DNA of 64,000 nt from assembly GCF_004339805.1 (NCBI RefSeq), contig NZ_SLUI01000009.1:124001-188000 (forward strand), read 5' to 3'. This stretch comes from Anaerospora hongkongensis (GTDB lineage Bacteria > Bacillota > Negativicutes > Sporomusales > DSM-15969). Of the stretch, positions 8,667 to 17,486 are shown one piece after another (the first letter of the stretch is position 1; each line of letters opens with the position of its first letter). A program made the position numbers and the translations under genes. The notes under the pieces were generated by a model. That model worked only from the letters and a program-made list of their open reading frames with translations, was not told the origin of the DNA and did not search any database.

Positions 8667-10022
8667 ATGCATTTTTTGAAATGGTTATATCCCGGTATGA
8701 AGCTGAAGCGGTGGCTGCTCCTGTTTTCTTTAGGAGTTATTGCCGTCAGTATTGGTTTAGCCGTTGTATTTAACTATAAGTATGTTGGTGCTCTGGAAGA
8801 AACTATTTTCAAAATGGTTTATCTTGCAACCGGCAAATTCTACTATACGGTAACGGTTATCGTCGGCATTAGTGTGGTTACTTTAGGTTTGCTGGTAATG
8901 ATGTTTGCTACGCGGCAGATTATCCGTTCCGTAATAAGTGTCATTATCCCTGATGGTTCAGAACGGTTAGTTGAGTTGATTTTTCAGAAACGCAAACTGA
9001 ACAGGGGGCCTTCCGTTGTTGTCATTGGCGGAGGCACTGGCTTATCGGTGCTGCTGAGAGGGATTAAAAGCGTTACAAGTAATGTTTCTGCAGTTGTAAC
9101 GGTAGCCGATGACGGCGGGTCGTCGGGGCGTATCCGCGAGGACCTGGGGATTATTCCTCCTGGTGATTTGCGCAACTGCCTCGTTGCCTTAGCCGATACG
9201 GAACCGTTAATGGAGAAGCTCTTTCAACACCGGTTTGGTGGTACGGGCAACTTGTCTGGTCACAGCTTTGGCAATTTGTTTATTGCGGCTATGACAGAAG
9301 TCCTGGGAGATGTGGAACAAGCCCTGCGGGAATCCAGTAAAGTATTAAAAGTACGTGGTCAAGTGCTGCCGGCTTCAACGGATACGCTCCGCCTGGTAGC
9401 GGAAATGACGGATGGTACGGTCGTAGAAGGGGAATCGCGTATTCCCTTGGCAGGAAAGCGCATTAAAAAGCTCTCTATCCGCCCTGCTCAGGCGACACCG
9501 GTAAAGGCTGCGCTGGAGGCCATACAGGAAGCCGATGCCTGTATTCTTGGACCTGGCAGCTTGTATACCAGTGTGCTTCCTAACTTGCTGGTAGAGGGAA
9601 TAGCCGATGCCTTACGACAAAGCCAGGCGGTAAAAATTTATATATGCAATGTGATGACGCAGCCCGGTGAGACAGATAATTACACGGCTTCACAGCATGT
9701 AAAAGCTATTTTTGATCACGTTGGACCGGGCATTATTGATTATGTAGTAGTCAATGTAGAAGGTGTTGCCTGTACGCTTCAGCAGACCTATGCCAGTCAG
9801 GGCGCTTATCCGGTTCAGGCGGATATTGAGGAACTGCAGGCACTGGGAGTTAAAGTCGTGGAAGCTAACCTGATCAGTGAAACCAACCTGGTCCGCCATG
9901 ATCCGGTAAAATTGTCGCGGACGATTATGACAATGGTCTATCAGTTGAAAGCCAGTTCAGAGCGGATGAAACTGCTGGATTATTATTTAATTGGCGAAAA
10001 TATAAAAGAACTCAAAGATTGA
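8667..10022 (+). CDS. yvcK: YvcK family protein with N-terminal membrane anchor
   Basis: It belongs to the CofD-like YvcK/UPF0052 family, which in Bacillus is needed for growth on gluconeogenic carbon and for cell-wall precursor synthesis, and binds UDP-sugars. At 451 aa it is longer than Bacillus YvcK (about 317) because of a ~110-residue N-terminal extension with two membrane helices (about 14-34 and 58-82). The conserved domain begins at VVVIGGGTGLSVLLRG, followed by TVADDGGSSGRIREDLG, PPGDLRNCLVALAD and GNLSGHSFGNLF. AGGAGAGGT precedes the ATG. It follows rapZ across the repeat array and is 12 nt from whiA. Confidence 0.93.
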   Translation: MHFLKWLYPGMKLKRWLLLFSLGVIAVSIGLAVVFNYKYVGALEETIFKMVYLATGKFYYTVTVIVGISVVTLGLLVMMFATRQIIRSVISVIIPDGSERLVELIFQKRKLNRGPSVVVIGGGTGLSVLLRGIKSVTSNVSAVVTVADDGGSSGRIREDLGIIPPGDLRNCLVALADTEPLMEKLFQHRFGGTGNLSGHSFGNLFIAAMTEVLGDVEQALRESSKVLKVRGQVLPASTDTLRLVAEMTDGTVVEGESRIPLAGKRIKKLSIRPAQATPVKAALEAIQEADACILGPGSLYTSVLPNLLVEGIADALRQSQAVKIYICNVMTQPGETDNYTASQHVKAIFDHVGPGIIDYVVVNVEGVACTLQQTYASQGAYPVQADIEELQALGVKVVEANLISETNLVRHDPVKLSRTIMTMVYQLKASSERMKLLDYYLIGENIKELKD

Positions 10023-10034
10023 GAGTGAGAGAAC

Positions 10035-10985
10035 TTGTCTTTTTCAGTAGAAGTGAAAAACGAACTGGCCCGCGTTGTCGGTGATACCGATTGCTGCCAG
10101 GTTGCTGAGCTGGCAGCGCTTATGCGTATGGGCGGCGCTATGCTGATCGGCGGCGGCAATAACGTAGGGATCAATTTTATAACAGAAAATGCGGCTGTTG
10201 CCCGAAAAGTTCTATCACTTATTAAACGCAACTTTAACTTAAAGACAGAAGTAATGGTCAGCAGGGGGCGGCGTCTGAAAAAAAATAATTCCTATATGCT
10301 GCGAGTTGTTCCCGCACCGACTGTTTCTGAGCTTTTAGTAACCCTGGGCATTATGCAGGGGGAAAACTTCAATGCCAGTGAAGATGGCAGCCTGCTGCGA
10401 AAAGCTTGCTGCCGCCGCGCTTATCTTAGAGGGGCTTTTTTGGGCGGCGGCTCTGTTAATAAACCTGCTGGTGATTATCATCTGGAACTGGTAACAGGCA
10501 ACAGTGATTTTGCCAAAGCATTGGTTCGCATTATGAAGTCTTTTGGCTTGCCTGCCCGGATGACCGATCGCAAGAATGACTATATTGTCTACCTGAAAGA
10601 GGGGAATGCGATAACCTCGTTTTTGAATATTATTGGCGCCCATCAAGCACTTTTAGATTTTGAAAACGTGCGCGTTGTAAAAGATATGCGCAATCAGGTA
10701 AACCGGCTGGTTAACTGCGAAACTGCCAATTTGCAAAAAACGGTAAATGCTGCTGTTCGACAGGTGGAAAAAATTAAGCTTATTGCCCAGGCAATAGGAC
10801 TTGATAAACTGCCCCGTGGTCTCAGGCAGGCGGCAGAAGTCCGGTTGGCTTATCCGGAAGCTACGCTGAATGAATTGGTGGAAGCACTTGATGAGGGCGT
10901 ATCAAAATCAGGCATGAATCACCGTCTGCGGAAGCTGGAACAGTTAGCGGATAATCTTGGAGCAGATAAAGAGCATAATAGGTAA
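10035..10985 (+). CDS. whiA: DNA-binding protein WhiA
   Basis: The 316-aa product has the two-part WhiA layout: an N-terminal domain related to LAGLIDADG homing endonucleases (about 1-220; AYLRGAFLGGGSVNKP is typical) without catalytic activity, and a C-terminal helix-turn-helix (about 225-305; LNELVEALDEGVSKSGMNHR). WhiA is a sporulation regulator in Streptomyces and affects division and chromosome segregation in Bacillus. The start codon is TTG, giving SFSVEVKNELARV, the usual WhiA N-terminus; it lies 12 nt behind yvcK. A terminator follows. Confidence 0.95.
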   Translation: MSFSVEVKNELARVVGDTDCCQVAELAALMRMGGAMLIGGGNNVGINFITENAAVARKVLSLIKRNFNLKTEVMVSRGRRLKKNNSYMLRVVPAPTVSELLVTLGIMQGENFNASEDGSLLRKACCRRAYLRGAFLGGGSVNKPAGDYHLELVTGNSDFAKALVRIMKSFGLPARMTDRKNDYIVYLKEGNAITSFLNIIGAHQALLDFENVRVVKDMRNQVNRLVNCETANLQKTVNAAVRQVEKIKLIAQAIGLDKLPRGLRQAAEVRLAYPEATLNELVEALDEGVSKSGMNHRLRKLEQLADNLGADKEHNR

Positions 10986-11018
10986 AAAACCTGTTTGGCT
11001 ATTAGCCAGACAGGTTTT
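10986..11018 (+). terminator. Intrinsic terminator after whiA
   Basis: Stem of 15 bp (10986-11000 with 11004-11018; one mismatch) with loop ATT. The 3' arm ends in TTTT, which provides the U-tract. It closes the rapZ-yvcK-whiA unit. Confidence 0.85.
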
Positions 11019-11128
11019 CCTATTTGAGATCGAAATCAGATTTGTGCAACTTTTTAAAGATGAAGGATAAATGGTATTTATAGCAAATATATATTAATTA
11101 ATAAATAATAAAAAGTAGGTGCTCGATT

Positions 11129-12823
11129 ATGAAGTTTCGCATGGGTTTGCAATTAAAATTGGTGACAACCATGATTGCTATATTATTAGTCATTTGCCTC
11201 AGTATTAGTGTTGTCGCTATACAGAATATGAAAGCCCAGATTAATGCTTCTGCCATTCAAAAAGTAAAATCCGATCAGGCTACCGGTTTAGCAATAATTG
11301 ATGCATTGTATCCTGGCCAGTGGCAGGTAAAGGATGGTGTGCTGTATAAAGGAAGCATAGCGCTTAACGATCATACGGAAGTTGTTGATAAAATAGGGCA
11401 AATGACCAGCGATACGGTAACCCTGTTTGCCAAAGATACGCGAATAACAACGAATGTCATGCGTGACGGAAAACGGGCAGTTGGAACAAAGGCTGCACCT
11501 GAGGTCGCGGATACGGTATTGAAGCAGGGACAGACCTATATAGGGGAAGCGGAAGTAGTGGGCATTACTTACCAAACATTTTACGCTCCGCTGCGTGATA
11601 GTCAGGGAACGGTTGTCGGTATGTTTTATGTAGGAGCATCCAAAGAGTTTGCCGACAAGCTGATGGATGATTTTTTCGTCAATTTTGCGGTGGTGGCTTT
11701 CGTGGTTCTGTTAGGCGGATGTGCACTAGTCTGGTTTGTTGGCCGCCGTCTGACCAAGCCGATTATTGCTGTGGGAGTTACGATGGGGCAAGTTGCTGAG
11801 GGCAATCTGCAAATTGAGCCGCTTTCCAATAATTCTAATGATGAAATTGGTGATTTATGCCGGTCGTTAAATCAGATGATTGATAACCTGCGGCAGCTGG
11901 TAACTCAGGTATCACAGTCGGCTGAACTTGTTGCGGCTTCCTCACAGGAACTGAGTGCGAATGCCGATGAATCAAGCCGGGCTGCCGAGCAGGTGGCAAC
12001 AGCCATTGTCGAGGTGGCAGGCGACAATGAAAAACAAGTACAAACAATGGGACAGACAGTGATTGTTATAGAGGATATGACCGCCCGGATTCAACAGGCA
12101 GCAGCGAATACCAAGCTGGTTGATGATATGACTGATAAAACGACTCAGGCTGCTGATTCGGGAAGTGAAGCTATTGACAGGGCAGTCCGGCAAATGCAGG
12201 ATATTGAACGGTCAGTAGGCCGTTCTGCGCAGGTAGTGAGCAAACTGAATGGGCACTCTGCAGAAATCGGAAAAATTGTCGAGACGATTGCAGCAATTGC
12301 CGCGCAAACAAATCTATTGGCACTTAATGCTGCGATTGAGGCGGCCCGTGCTGGAGAACAAGGCAGAGGCTTTGCCGTTGTGGCTGATGAAGTTCGCAAA
12401 TTAGCCGAGCAGTCGGGGACAGCTACCAAACAGATCGCTGCGCTTATTCATCAGGTGAGGGTGGATACGGCTGAAGCAGTCACGGTAATGAAGGCAGGCA
12501 TAAACGAGGTTAACAGCGGTGCTGAGATTGTGTCTACTGCCGGTCAGGCTTTTGGTGATATTCACCGGCTTGTCGGCTTGGTAGCCGCTCAAATTAAAGA
12601 TATAGCGACGGTTACGAATGATCTGGCAGCAGGCAGTCAGCAAATAGTCGGTTCTATCCGGCACATGGAAACAACTACTGCAAATATGGCTGTTCAAACG
12701 CAATCCGTTTCTGATGCAAGTCAGGAACAGCTGGCCAGTATGGAAGAAGTCGCTTCTGCCAGTCAGGCTTTGGCGGAATTGGCGCAAGACCTGCAAAATA
12801 CCGTTTCTCGGTTTCATTACTAA
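11129..12823 (+). CDS. Methyl-accepting chemotaxis protein
   Basis: A 564-aa transmembrane chemoreceptor. TM1 is at about residues 11-31. A ligand domain of roughly 155 residues outside the cytoplasm follows, ending [18 protein letters not shown], which is typical of single Cache (sCache_3-like) sensors. TM2 is at about 188-208, then HAMP ([11 protein letters not shown] onward), then a cytoplasmic signalling coiled coil whose hairpin tip contains [20 protein letters not shown] and [15 protein letters not shown]. No pentapeptide for CheR tethering is visible at the C-terminus (SRFHY). The ligand cannot be predicted. It stands alone between whiA and an exported unknown protein; no che genes are near. 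Confidence 0.93.
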   Translation: MKFRMGLQLKLVTTMIAILLVICLSISVVAIQNMKAQINASAIQKVKSDQATGLAIIDALYPGQWQVKDGVLYKGSIALNDHTEVVDKIGQMTSDTVTLFAKDTRITTNVMRDGKRAVGTKAAPEVADTVLKQGQTYIGEAEVVGITYQTFYAPLRDSQGTVVGMFYVGASKEFADKLMDDFFVNFAVVAFVVLLGGCALVWFVGRRLTKPIIAVGVTMGQVAEGNLQIEPLSNNSNDEIGDLCRSLNQMIDNLRQLVTQVSQSAELVAASSQELSANADESSRAAEQVATAIVEVAGDNEKQVQTMGQTVIVIEDMTARIQQAAANTKLVDDMTDKTTQAADSGSEAIDRAVRQMQDIERSVGRSAQVVSKLNGHSAEIGKIVETIAAIAAQTNLLALNAAIEAARAGEQGRGFAVVADEVRKLAEQSGTATKQIAALIHQVRVDTAEAVTVMKAGINEVNSGAEIVSTAGQAFGDIHRLVGLVAAQIKDIATVTNDLAAGSQQIVGSIRHMETTTANMAVQTQSVSDASQEQLASMEEVASASQALAELAQDLQNTVSRFHY

Positions 12824-12844
12824 CTTTTTGCCCAATTTTGTAAT

Positions 12845-12873
12845 TTTACAGATCCCTCCTGAGTTGTTATAAT
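12845..12873 (+). promoter_or_regulatory. SigA-type promoter
   Basis: TTTACA (12845-12850), a 17-nt spacer and TATAAT (12868-12873), 31 nt before the ATG at 12904. Confidence 0.75.
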
Positions 12874-12903
12874 GACAATATGTTTACACCAAAGGAGGTA
12901 CAT

Positions 12904-13977
12904 ATGTTAGTAAAACTCATGAGGTCATGGATAATTGCAATTGTGGCGACAATAGCGGCGGGAAGTACGGTATTTGCTGCTCACAGCGATATAGATCCTA
13001 GTCAGGTGAATGTTCTGCAGCTTCCGGAATGGAAAATGACGACAAGCAATTATGGCGGCAAGCTCTTATTGTCCGACAGTCCTGAAATGGTACCTGACGA
13101 TGGCATCATGTATCAGGATACGGTCAGTGGTGATGCAAGACTCTTTTTCCATCATGTAAATGCGACAACAGAAGCGAAAAAAATCGTTGTTTTACTGGAG
13201 AACAACGGTTCTGAGCCAGCCCAAGTTACAGTGCTGCAACATGGTCTGGGGGGACCCAGTCTGGATTATCTCCAGGTAGGTAAAGCGGTTCAAACGCAGT
13301 ATTTTGCCATGCATGAACCCTATTTGGTGGAAGTTCCTGCAAAGGGCGCTACGCAGCTTATTTATCAGCTGAATGATGCGGTTGTTGAACCTAACATGCT
13401 GGTTAACGGCATGTATGATTTTTATGCCGAGCAGCCGGTAACCGTTAAGGTTATGATGATGCCTGTCAAGGAGAATGCCCGGAAATTTGCTGCGACAGCC
13501 AAAGTTTTGCCTGCTGACCAATGGCGCCTGCGGGGGACTTTCGATGGCAAAGACCGGATGCTTATTCCTGCAGCCATATATAACCCTAAGGAGCATGGGG
13601 CGGTAGCCATTACGCTGGCAGACAATAAAAAGGATGTTTATGTCAAAGGCATTGATGCCACCGATGGTTCCGAAGTGCTGAACTACGGTAATTACGGGAT
13701 TGTATACCGGATGTTTATGCCTTCAGAGTCGAATGGAAAAGTCAGTTATTATCTCAATCCCCGGGGTGGCGAATATGCCGGGGCACTGGGAATTAAATAC
13801 CAGTACGTGCCAGGTCAAATGGATACACCGGCTGACCGTCTGTTTTTTGGTGCCTCAACTGAACAAGATATGCAGCTGCTGGGGAATTTCGAGGGCGGCC
13901 AGTCTTTGTGGTTTACTTTCTCACCCCCAGGTGCCTCCAATCTGCCGGTAAAAGTTATTTTAGCTCCGAAGCATTAA
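12904..13977 (+). CDS. Exported protein of unknown function
   Basis: Not recognised. The ATG at 12904 is chosen because AAAGGAGGT lies just before it. The 357-aa product begins with a clear Sec signal peptide: basic LVKLMRSW, a hydrophobic core and a likely cut after VFA near residue 25. The mature part has a segment resembling a carbohydrate- or copper-amine-oxidase-like beta fold (RLFFHHVNATTEAKKIVVLL; NNGSEPAQVTVLQHG), suggesting immunoglobulin-like strands. It has no cysteines and no anchor, so it is probably soluble in the periplasm of a diderm cell. It has its own promoter and stands alone. I would not assign a function. Confidence 0.85.
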   Translation: MLVKLMRSWIIAIVATIAAGSTVFAAHSDIDPSQVNVLQLPEWKMTTSNYGGKLLLSDSPEMVPDDGIMYQDTVSGDARLFFHHVNATTEAKKIVVLLENNGSEPAQVTVLQHGLGGPSLDYLQVGKAVQTQYFAMHEPYLVEVPAKGATQLIYQLNDAVVEPNMLVNGMYDFYAEQPVTVKVMMMPVKENARKFAATAKVLPADQWRLRGTFDGKDRMLIPAAIYNPKEHGAVAITLADNKKDVYVKGIDATDGSEVLNYGNYGIVYRMFMPSESNGKVSYYLNPRGGEYAGALGIKYQYVPGQMDTPADRLFFGASTEQDMQLLGNFEGGQSLWFTFSPPGASNLPVKVILAPKH

Positions 13978-14010
13978 AACGATTTGGAATAGTGACGGTA
14001 AAAAGTGTTG

Positions 14011-14039
14011 TTGCTCTTTCCATTTTGTGTTATTATATA
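14011..14039 (+). promoter_or_regulatory. Possible SigA-type promoter of scfA
   Basis: TTGCTC (14011-14016), a 17-nt spacer and TATATA (14034-14039), about 40 nt before the scfA start. The -35 box is a moderate match. Confidence 0.5.
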
Positions 14040-14047
14040 TGGAGCAA

Positions 14048-14063
14048 TGGCACATTACTTGCA
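14048..14063 (+). promoter_or_regulatory. Sigma-54 -24/-12-like sequence
   Basis: TGGCAC-ATTAC-TTGCA matches the sigma-54 consensus core exactly, with GG and GC 12 nt apart. However, the start site it predicts (about 14074) falls after the Shine-Dalgarno sequence at 14067-14073, so it cannot simply drive scfA translation. It may be coincidence or act as a binding site that interferes with the upstream promoter. Confidence 0.25.
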
Positions 14064-14080
14064 GCGAGGAGGGATTCATG

Positions 14081-14221
14081 ATGGCAAAGCACGTTATTAC
14101 CATTAGTACAGCTTCTCTGCAGCAAACCGTACATACCGGTGGCTGTGGTGAATGTCAAACTTCCTGCCAATCAGCTTGCAAAACTTCTTGCACGGTTGGC
14201 AATCAGGTTTGTCAGAAGTAA
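14081..14221 (+). CDS. scfA: SCIFF ribosomal peptide precursor
   Basis: A 46-residue peptide with six cysteines (22, 25, 29, 33, 37 and 44): the SCIFF family (six Cys in forty-five residues), nearly universal in Clostridia and relatives. The C-terminal block GECQTSCQSACKTSCT matches the family core. In the studied homologue the radical-SAM maturase links a cysteine to a threonine five residues on; here C33 and T38 have that spacing. AGGAGGG at 14067-14073 suits the ATG at 14081; an ATG at 14078 is also in frame. The maturase gene follows after a terminator and a repeat element. The biological function of SCIFF is not established. Confidence 0.95.
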   Translation: MAKHVITISTASLQQTVHTGGCGECQTSCQSACKTSCTVGNQVCQK

Positions 14222-14235
14222 GCCGTAAGGACAGC

Positions 14236-14268
14236 AGCCCCATGCTAACGGCATGGGGCTTAATTTTT
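14236..14268 (+). terminator. Intrinsic terminator between scfA and scfB
   Basis: AGCCCCATGC (14236-14245) pairs perfectly with GCATGGGGCT (14251-14260) over a 5-nt loop, then TAATTTTT. It should make the peptide transcript more abundant than the maturase transcript. Confidence 0.85.
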
Positions 14269-14270
14269 AC

Positions 14271-14452
14271 TTAGGCTGGCGATAAAGGCCCATCTGCGTT
14301 GTACCCGTTAAGGGTAAGCCGAAGTTCTAAAGCACTAAAGTGCCAAGAACTTCGCATTTGCCGATGTTTACGGAATCCTCACCGTACTTCCAGTACGCCT
14401 CCGGTTCCGGAAACATCGGCGCCTAGCATCTGGACCTTTCTCGCCAGCCTAA
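14271..14452. repeat. Nested palindromic element, copy 2
   Basis: Outer arm TTAGGCTGGCGA (14271-14282) pairs perfectly with TCGCCAGCCTAA (14441-14452). Inner arm GCCGATGTTTACGGAA (14360-14375) pairs at 15 of 16 positions with 14405-14420. The enclosed 29-nt core (14376-14404) equals the core of copy 1 except for one T in the loop of the GTACT/AGTAC hairpin. Between the left arms it carries extra hairpins (ACCC/GGGT at 14303-14316; GAAGTTCT/AGAACTTC with GCACT/AGTGC inside at 14321-14353) that copy 1 lacks. The remaining noncoding bases to the scfB start include a lone relative of the 8.3-kb array unit (GCATTGC at 14488 then TCGCTCGCAA). Confidence 0.8.
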
Positions 14453-14537
14453 GCTTAGTGGCATAAGGACAAAGGATACGAGGGTTTGCATTGCTTCGCT
14501 CGCAAGGGAATTGGTTCTAATGAAAAGGTGGATATAG

Positions 14538-15917
14538 ATGAACGACAAGATACACAAATTTTACTCGAATGGTTTGTATACTTTATTGGATGTGAACAGC
14601 GGAACCATTCATATTATTGATAAACTGACGTATGATATATTAGACGTCTTTACCGGTGAAAATGAGGCGGAGGTTGTTACTGCCCTGTCCTGTCAGTATA
14701 GCGAGGCTGAGCTTAGAGAAGCGCTGGCAGAATTAAGACAATTGGTTGAGCAGGAGCTGTTGTTTGCTCCCGAGCTGGACGTACCTCTGACTTTTAGTGA
14801 AAAGCCAATTGTGAAGTCTATTTGCCTCCATGTTGCTCATGACTGTAATTTGCGCTGTGGCTATTGTTTTGCCGGTACAGGCGATTTTGGACACAGCCGC
14901 GGGTTAATGACGGCAGAAGTAGCACGGCAGGCAGTTGATTTTATTATTGAGCAGAGCGGCATACGCCGCCATTGTGAGATTGACTTCTTCGGCGGTGAGC
15001 CGCTGCTGAATATGGATGTGGTCCGTTCAACGGTAGCTTATGTACGGGAGCAGGAGAAGAAAACCGGTAAGATTTTTAAGCTGACGTTGACTACGAATGC
15101 CGTACTGCTGTCAGATGATACGATTGAATTTTTAAATGACAATAACATCAGCCTGGTACTGAGTCTGGATGGCAGACGGGAAGTTCATGATTATATGCGT
15201 CCTAATGCTGGCGGCAAGGGAAGTTATGATCAGGCCTTTGCCAATATCCGCAAAACTGTGGATTCCCGCAATGGACAGAATTACTATTTGCGCGGTACCT
15301 TTACCGCTCATAATCTTGATTTTTGTGCCGATGTTCTGTCAATGGCCGATGCAGGCTTTGATTTGCTGTCTGTAGAGCCGGTGGTTGGCAAGGATATGGC
15401 CTATGAAATTAAAGAGCAGCATTTGCCGGTGCTGTTTGCCGAATACGATAAACTGGCGCAAGAATATATTCAGCGCAAACTAGCTGGAAACGGCTTTGAG
15501 TTTTTCCATTTTAATATGGATATTCATAAGGGTCCCTGTGTGGCCAAACGGCTGAGCGGCTGCGGTGCCGGACATGAATATCTGGCGGTCACACCGGAAG
15601 GCGATTTATATCCCTGCCATCAGTTTGTCGGAAGGGATGCATACTTGCTGGGAAATGTGGTGGAAGGTGTAAAAAACACGGTGATTCCCCAGCAGTTCCG
15701 TCAGACTCATGTATTGAATAAGGAAGCATGCCGTACCTGCTGGGCGCGTTTTTATTGCAGCGGTGGCTGCCATGCCAATGCGGAAGCTATGCATGGCTGC
15801 ATTGACAAGCCTTATGAAATAGGCTGTGAATTGCAGAAAAAACGCCTTGAGTGTGCTTTGATGATCCAGGCTAGTTTAGCTTTGGCCAAAGCGGGAAACG
15901 ATTCACACGGGGTATAA
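14538..15917 (+). CDS. scfB: SCIFF peptide maturase (radical SAM, SPASM domain)
   Basis: A 459-aa radical SAM enzyme that forms the Cys-Thr thioether bridge in the SCIFF peptide (homologues CteB/ScfB). Residues about 1-90 form a peptide-recognition-like domain (IHIIDKLTYDILDVF). The radical SAM cluster motif is C103-x3-C107-x2-C110 in CNLRCGYC, followed by DFFGGEPLLN and LTLTTNAVLL. The C-terminal half has the SPASM/twitch cysteines: GPCVAKRLSGCGAG, YPCHQF, CRTCWARFYCSGGCHAN and a last pair near CIDKPYEIGC, expected to hold two auxiliary [4Fe-4S] clusters. AAGGTGG precedes the ATG. It is downstream of scfA, but 316 noncoding bases separate the two. Confidence 0.95.
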   Translation: MNDKIHKFYSNGLYTLLDVNSGTIHIIDKLTYDILDVFTGENEAEVVTALSCQYSEAELREALAELRQLVEQELLFAPELDVPLTFSEKPIVKSICLHVAHDCNLRCGYCFAGTGDFGHSRGLMTAEVARQAVDFIIEQSGIRRHCEIDFFGGEPLLNMDVVRSTVAYVREQEKKTGKIFKLTLTTNAVLLSDDTIEFLNDNNISLVLSLDGRREVHDYMRPNAGGKGSYDQAFANIRKTVDSRNGQNYYLRGTFTAHNLDFCADVLSMADAGFDLLSVEPVVGKDMAYEIKEQHLPVLFAEYDKLAQEYIQRKLAGNGFEFFHFNMDIHKGPCVAKRLSGCGAGHEYLAVTPEGDLYPCHQFVGRDAYLLGNVVEGVKNTVIPQQFRQTHVLNKEACRTCWARFYCSGGCHANAEAMHGCIDKPYEIGCELQKKRLECALMIQASLALAKAGNDSHGV

Positions 15918-15936
15918 GGGAGTAACCGGTATGTGT

Positions 15937-15965
15937 AAAGGGTGGTGGGATTCCGCCCTTTTGCT
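15937..15965 (+). terminator. Intrinsic terminator after scfB
   Basis: AAAGGGTGG (15937-15945) and CCGCCCTTT (15953-15961) pair with one G-T wobble, followed by T-rich sequence. Confidence 0.7.
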
Positions 15966-16083
15966 TACCATTTAGGACAGTGTAAATCTTCAGAATCTTG
16001 GATAAAAATCCCTATTTACACAAACCTGTAATCTATTATGGGACAAAGGATAAGCTACCACTCGGCTAAGGAGGGAAAGCAGC

Positions 16084-17478
16084 ATGCAAATGGATTTTGG
16101 TCTTAAACAGGAATTACAGCAGAAGCTGGTTATGACTCCTCAACTCTGTCAGGCTATTGCCATATTACAGCTTTCCTCTATGGAATTAGCCGAGATGGTT
16201 GAAAAAGAATTGCTTGATAATCCTGTACTGGAGCTGTCGGAACCGGCTGAAGCAAAGCCGGTAGAAGCGGAAGCGCAAGGAGAGACGCCTGCGGTGACGT
16301 CCGAAGAGGTAGACCGGTATTTGGACTGGGCCGAATATTTCGACGGGCCTAATTACAAAGAATATACCCCTGCTGAAAAAGTAGAGCAGAATACATTTGA
16401 AGCCTTAGTTTCCAATTCCATAACCTTGCAGGAGCATCTTGAATTCCAGCTGCATATGGCTGTGCTGAGCAATCGGCCCCGCCTGGCAGGCGAATACCTT
16501 GTGGGCTGTATTGATGCTAATGGCTATTTGCGGGTTACGATGGAAGAGGCTGCCGATGCTTTAGGCGAATCGGTAGAAATGGTGACAACCGTATTAGAGC
16601 TTATTCAGACCTTTGATCCTCCCGGCGTAGGAGCCCGCAATCTTCGCGAATGCCTGCTGATTCAAGCGAAGCTGCAAGGCATTACGGATCCGATCGTTTT
16701 TGCTGTGATTGAGAATTACCTGGATGATATTGCGGCTGGTAAACTAAAAAATATTGCCGAAAAACTGGACTGTACACCGCGGGCTGTCCAACTGGCTATG
16801 GATGTAATTCGTACTTTTGATCCTAAGCCGGGCTGTTCGTTTGGTGGTGGTCAGTCCTTATACGTCACACCTGATATAACGGTCGAAAAGGTAAATGGCA
16901 ATTATGTCGTTATTATCAATGATAATGACACGCCTAACCTTACCATTAATCCCTATTACCGGCATGTTGTGCGCGAAGCGGACACGGAAGCGAAGAAGTA
17001 TGTCGAAGGCCGCATTCAGGCTGCGGTGTGGCTGATCAAAAGTATCGAGCAGCGGCGCCGCACGCTGTATAATGTGATGGAAGCAATTGTCCTGATGCAG
17101 CGGGACTTTTTTGACAACGGACCCAATTACTTGTCACCACTTACGATGAAAAAGGTTGCTGATCAGGTTGGCATTCATGAATCTACTGTCAGCCGGGCAA
17201 CGGCGAATAAATACGTACAAACACCGCATGGTCTGTTTAGTCTTCGAACCTTTTTTACAGCTGCCGTGCAAAATGCCGACGGCCCTGATGTGGCGGCGGG
17301 ACGAATTAAACGGGAGCTCAAAGAAATGATTATGAAGGAAGATCCCTCCCAGCCCTACAGCGATCAGGCACTGACCGATATTTTTGCCGATCGCGGTGTT
17401 ACTGTCTCGCGGCGAACTGTTGCCAAATACCGTGAAGAATTAGGGATTGCCTCTTCTTCGAAACGGAAGCGTTATTAG
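16084..17478 (+). CDS. rpoN: RNA polymerase sigma-54 factor
   Basis: Sigma-54 (SigL) of 464 residues directs RNA polymerase to -24/-12 promoters and needs enhancer-binding ATPases. The N-terminal region I is Leu/Gln-rich (LKQELQQKLVMTPQLCQAIA), followed by an acidic linker (about 45-85), the core-binding domain, a helix-turn-helix (DQVGIHESTVSRATANKYVQ) and, near the C-terminus, the RpoN box read here as SRRTVAKYRE (usually ARRTVAKYRE). GGAGGG precedes the ATG. No sigma-54 activator gene is in the window. In other Firmicutes the gene also sits near the cggR-gap region, as here. Confidence 0.97.
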   Translation: MQMDFGLKQELQQKLVMTPQLCQAIAILQLSSMELAEMVEKELLDNPVLELSEPAEAKPVEAEAQGETPAVTSEEVDRYLDWAEYFDGPNYKEYTPAEKVEQNTFEALVSNSITLQEHLEFQLHMAVLSNRPRLAGEYLVGCIDANGYLRVTMEEAADALGESVEMVTTVLELIQTFDPPGVGARNLRECLLIQAKLQGITDPIVFAVIENYLDDIAAGKLKNIAEKLDCTPRAVQLAMDVIRTFDPKPGCSFGGGQSLYVTPDITVEKVNGNYVVIINDNDTPNLTINPYYRHVVREADTEAKKYVEGRIQAAVWLIKSIEQRRRTLYNVMEAIVLMQRDFFDNGPNYLSPLTMKKVADQVGIHESTVSRATANKYVQTPHGLFSLRTFFTAAVQNADGPDVAAGRIKRELKEMIMKEDPSQPYSDQALTDIFADRGVTVSRRTVAKYREELGIASSSKRKRY

Positions 17479-17486
17479 AAAATGAT

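Noticed and set aside
7975-8672. Several open frames of 70-191 codons on both strands across the repeat array
   Set aside because: Their products are the repeat translated in shifting frames (for example RACDAMPSP again and again). The period is not a multiple of three, ribosome sites are lacking, and frames exist on both strands at once.
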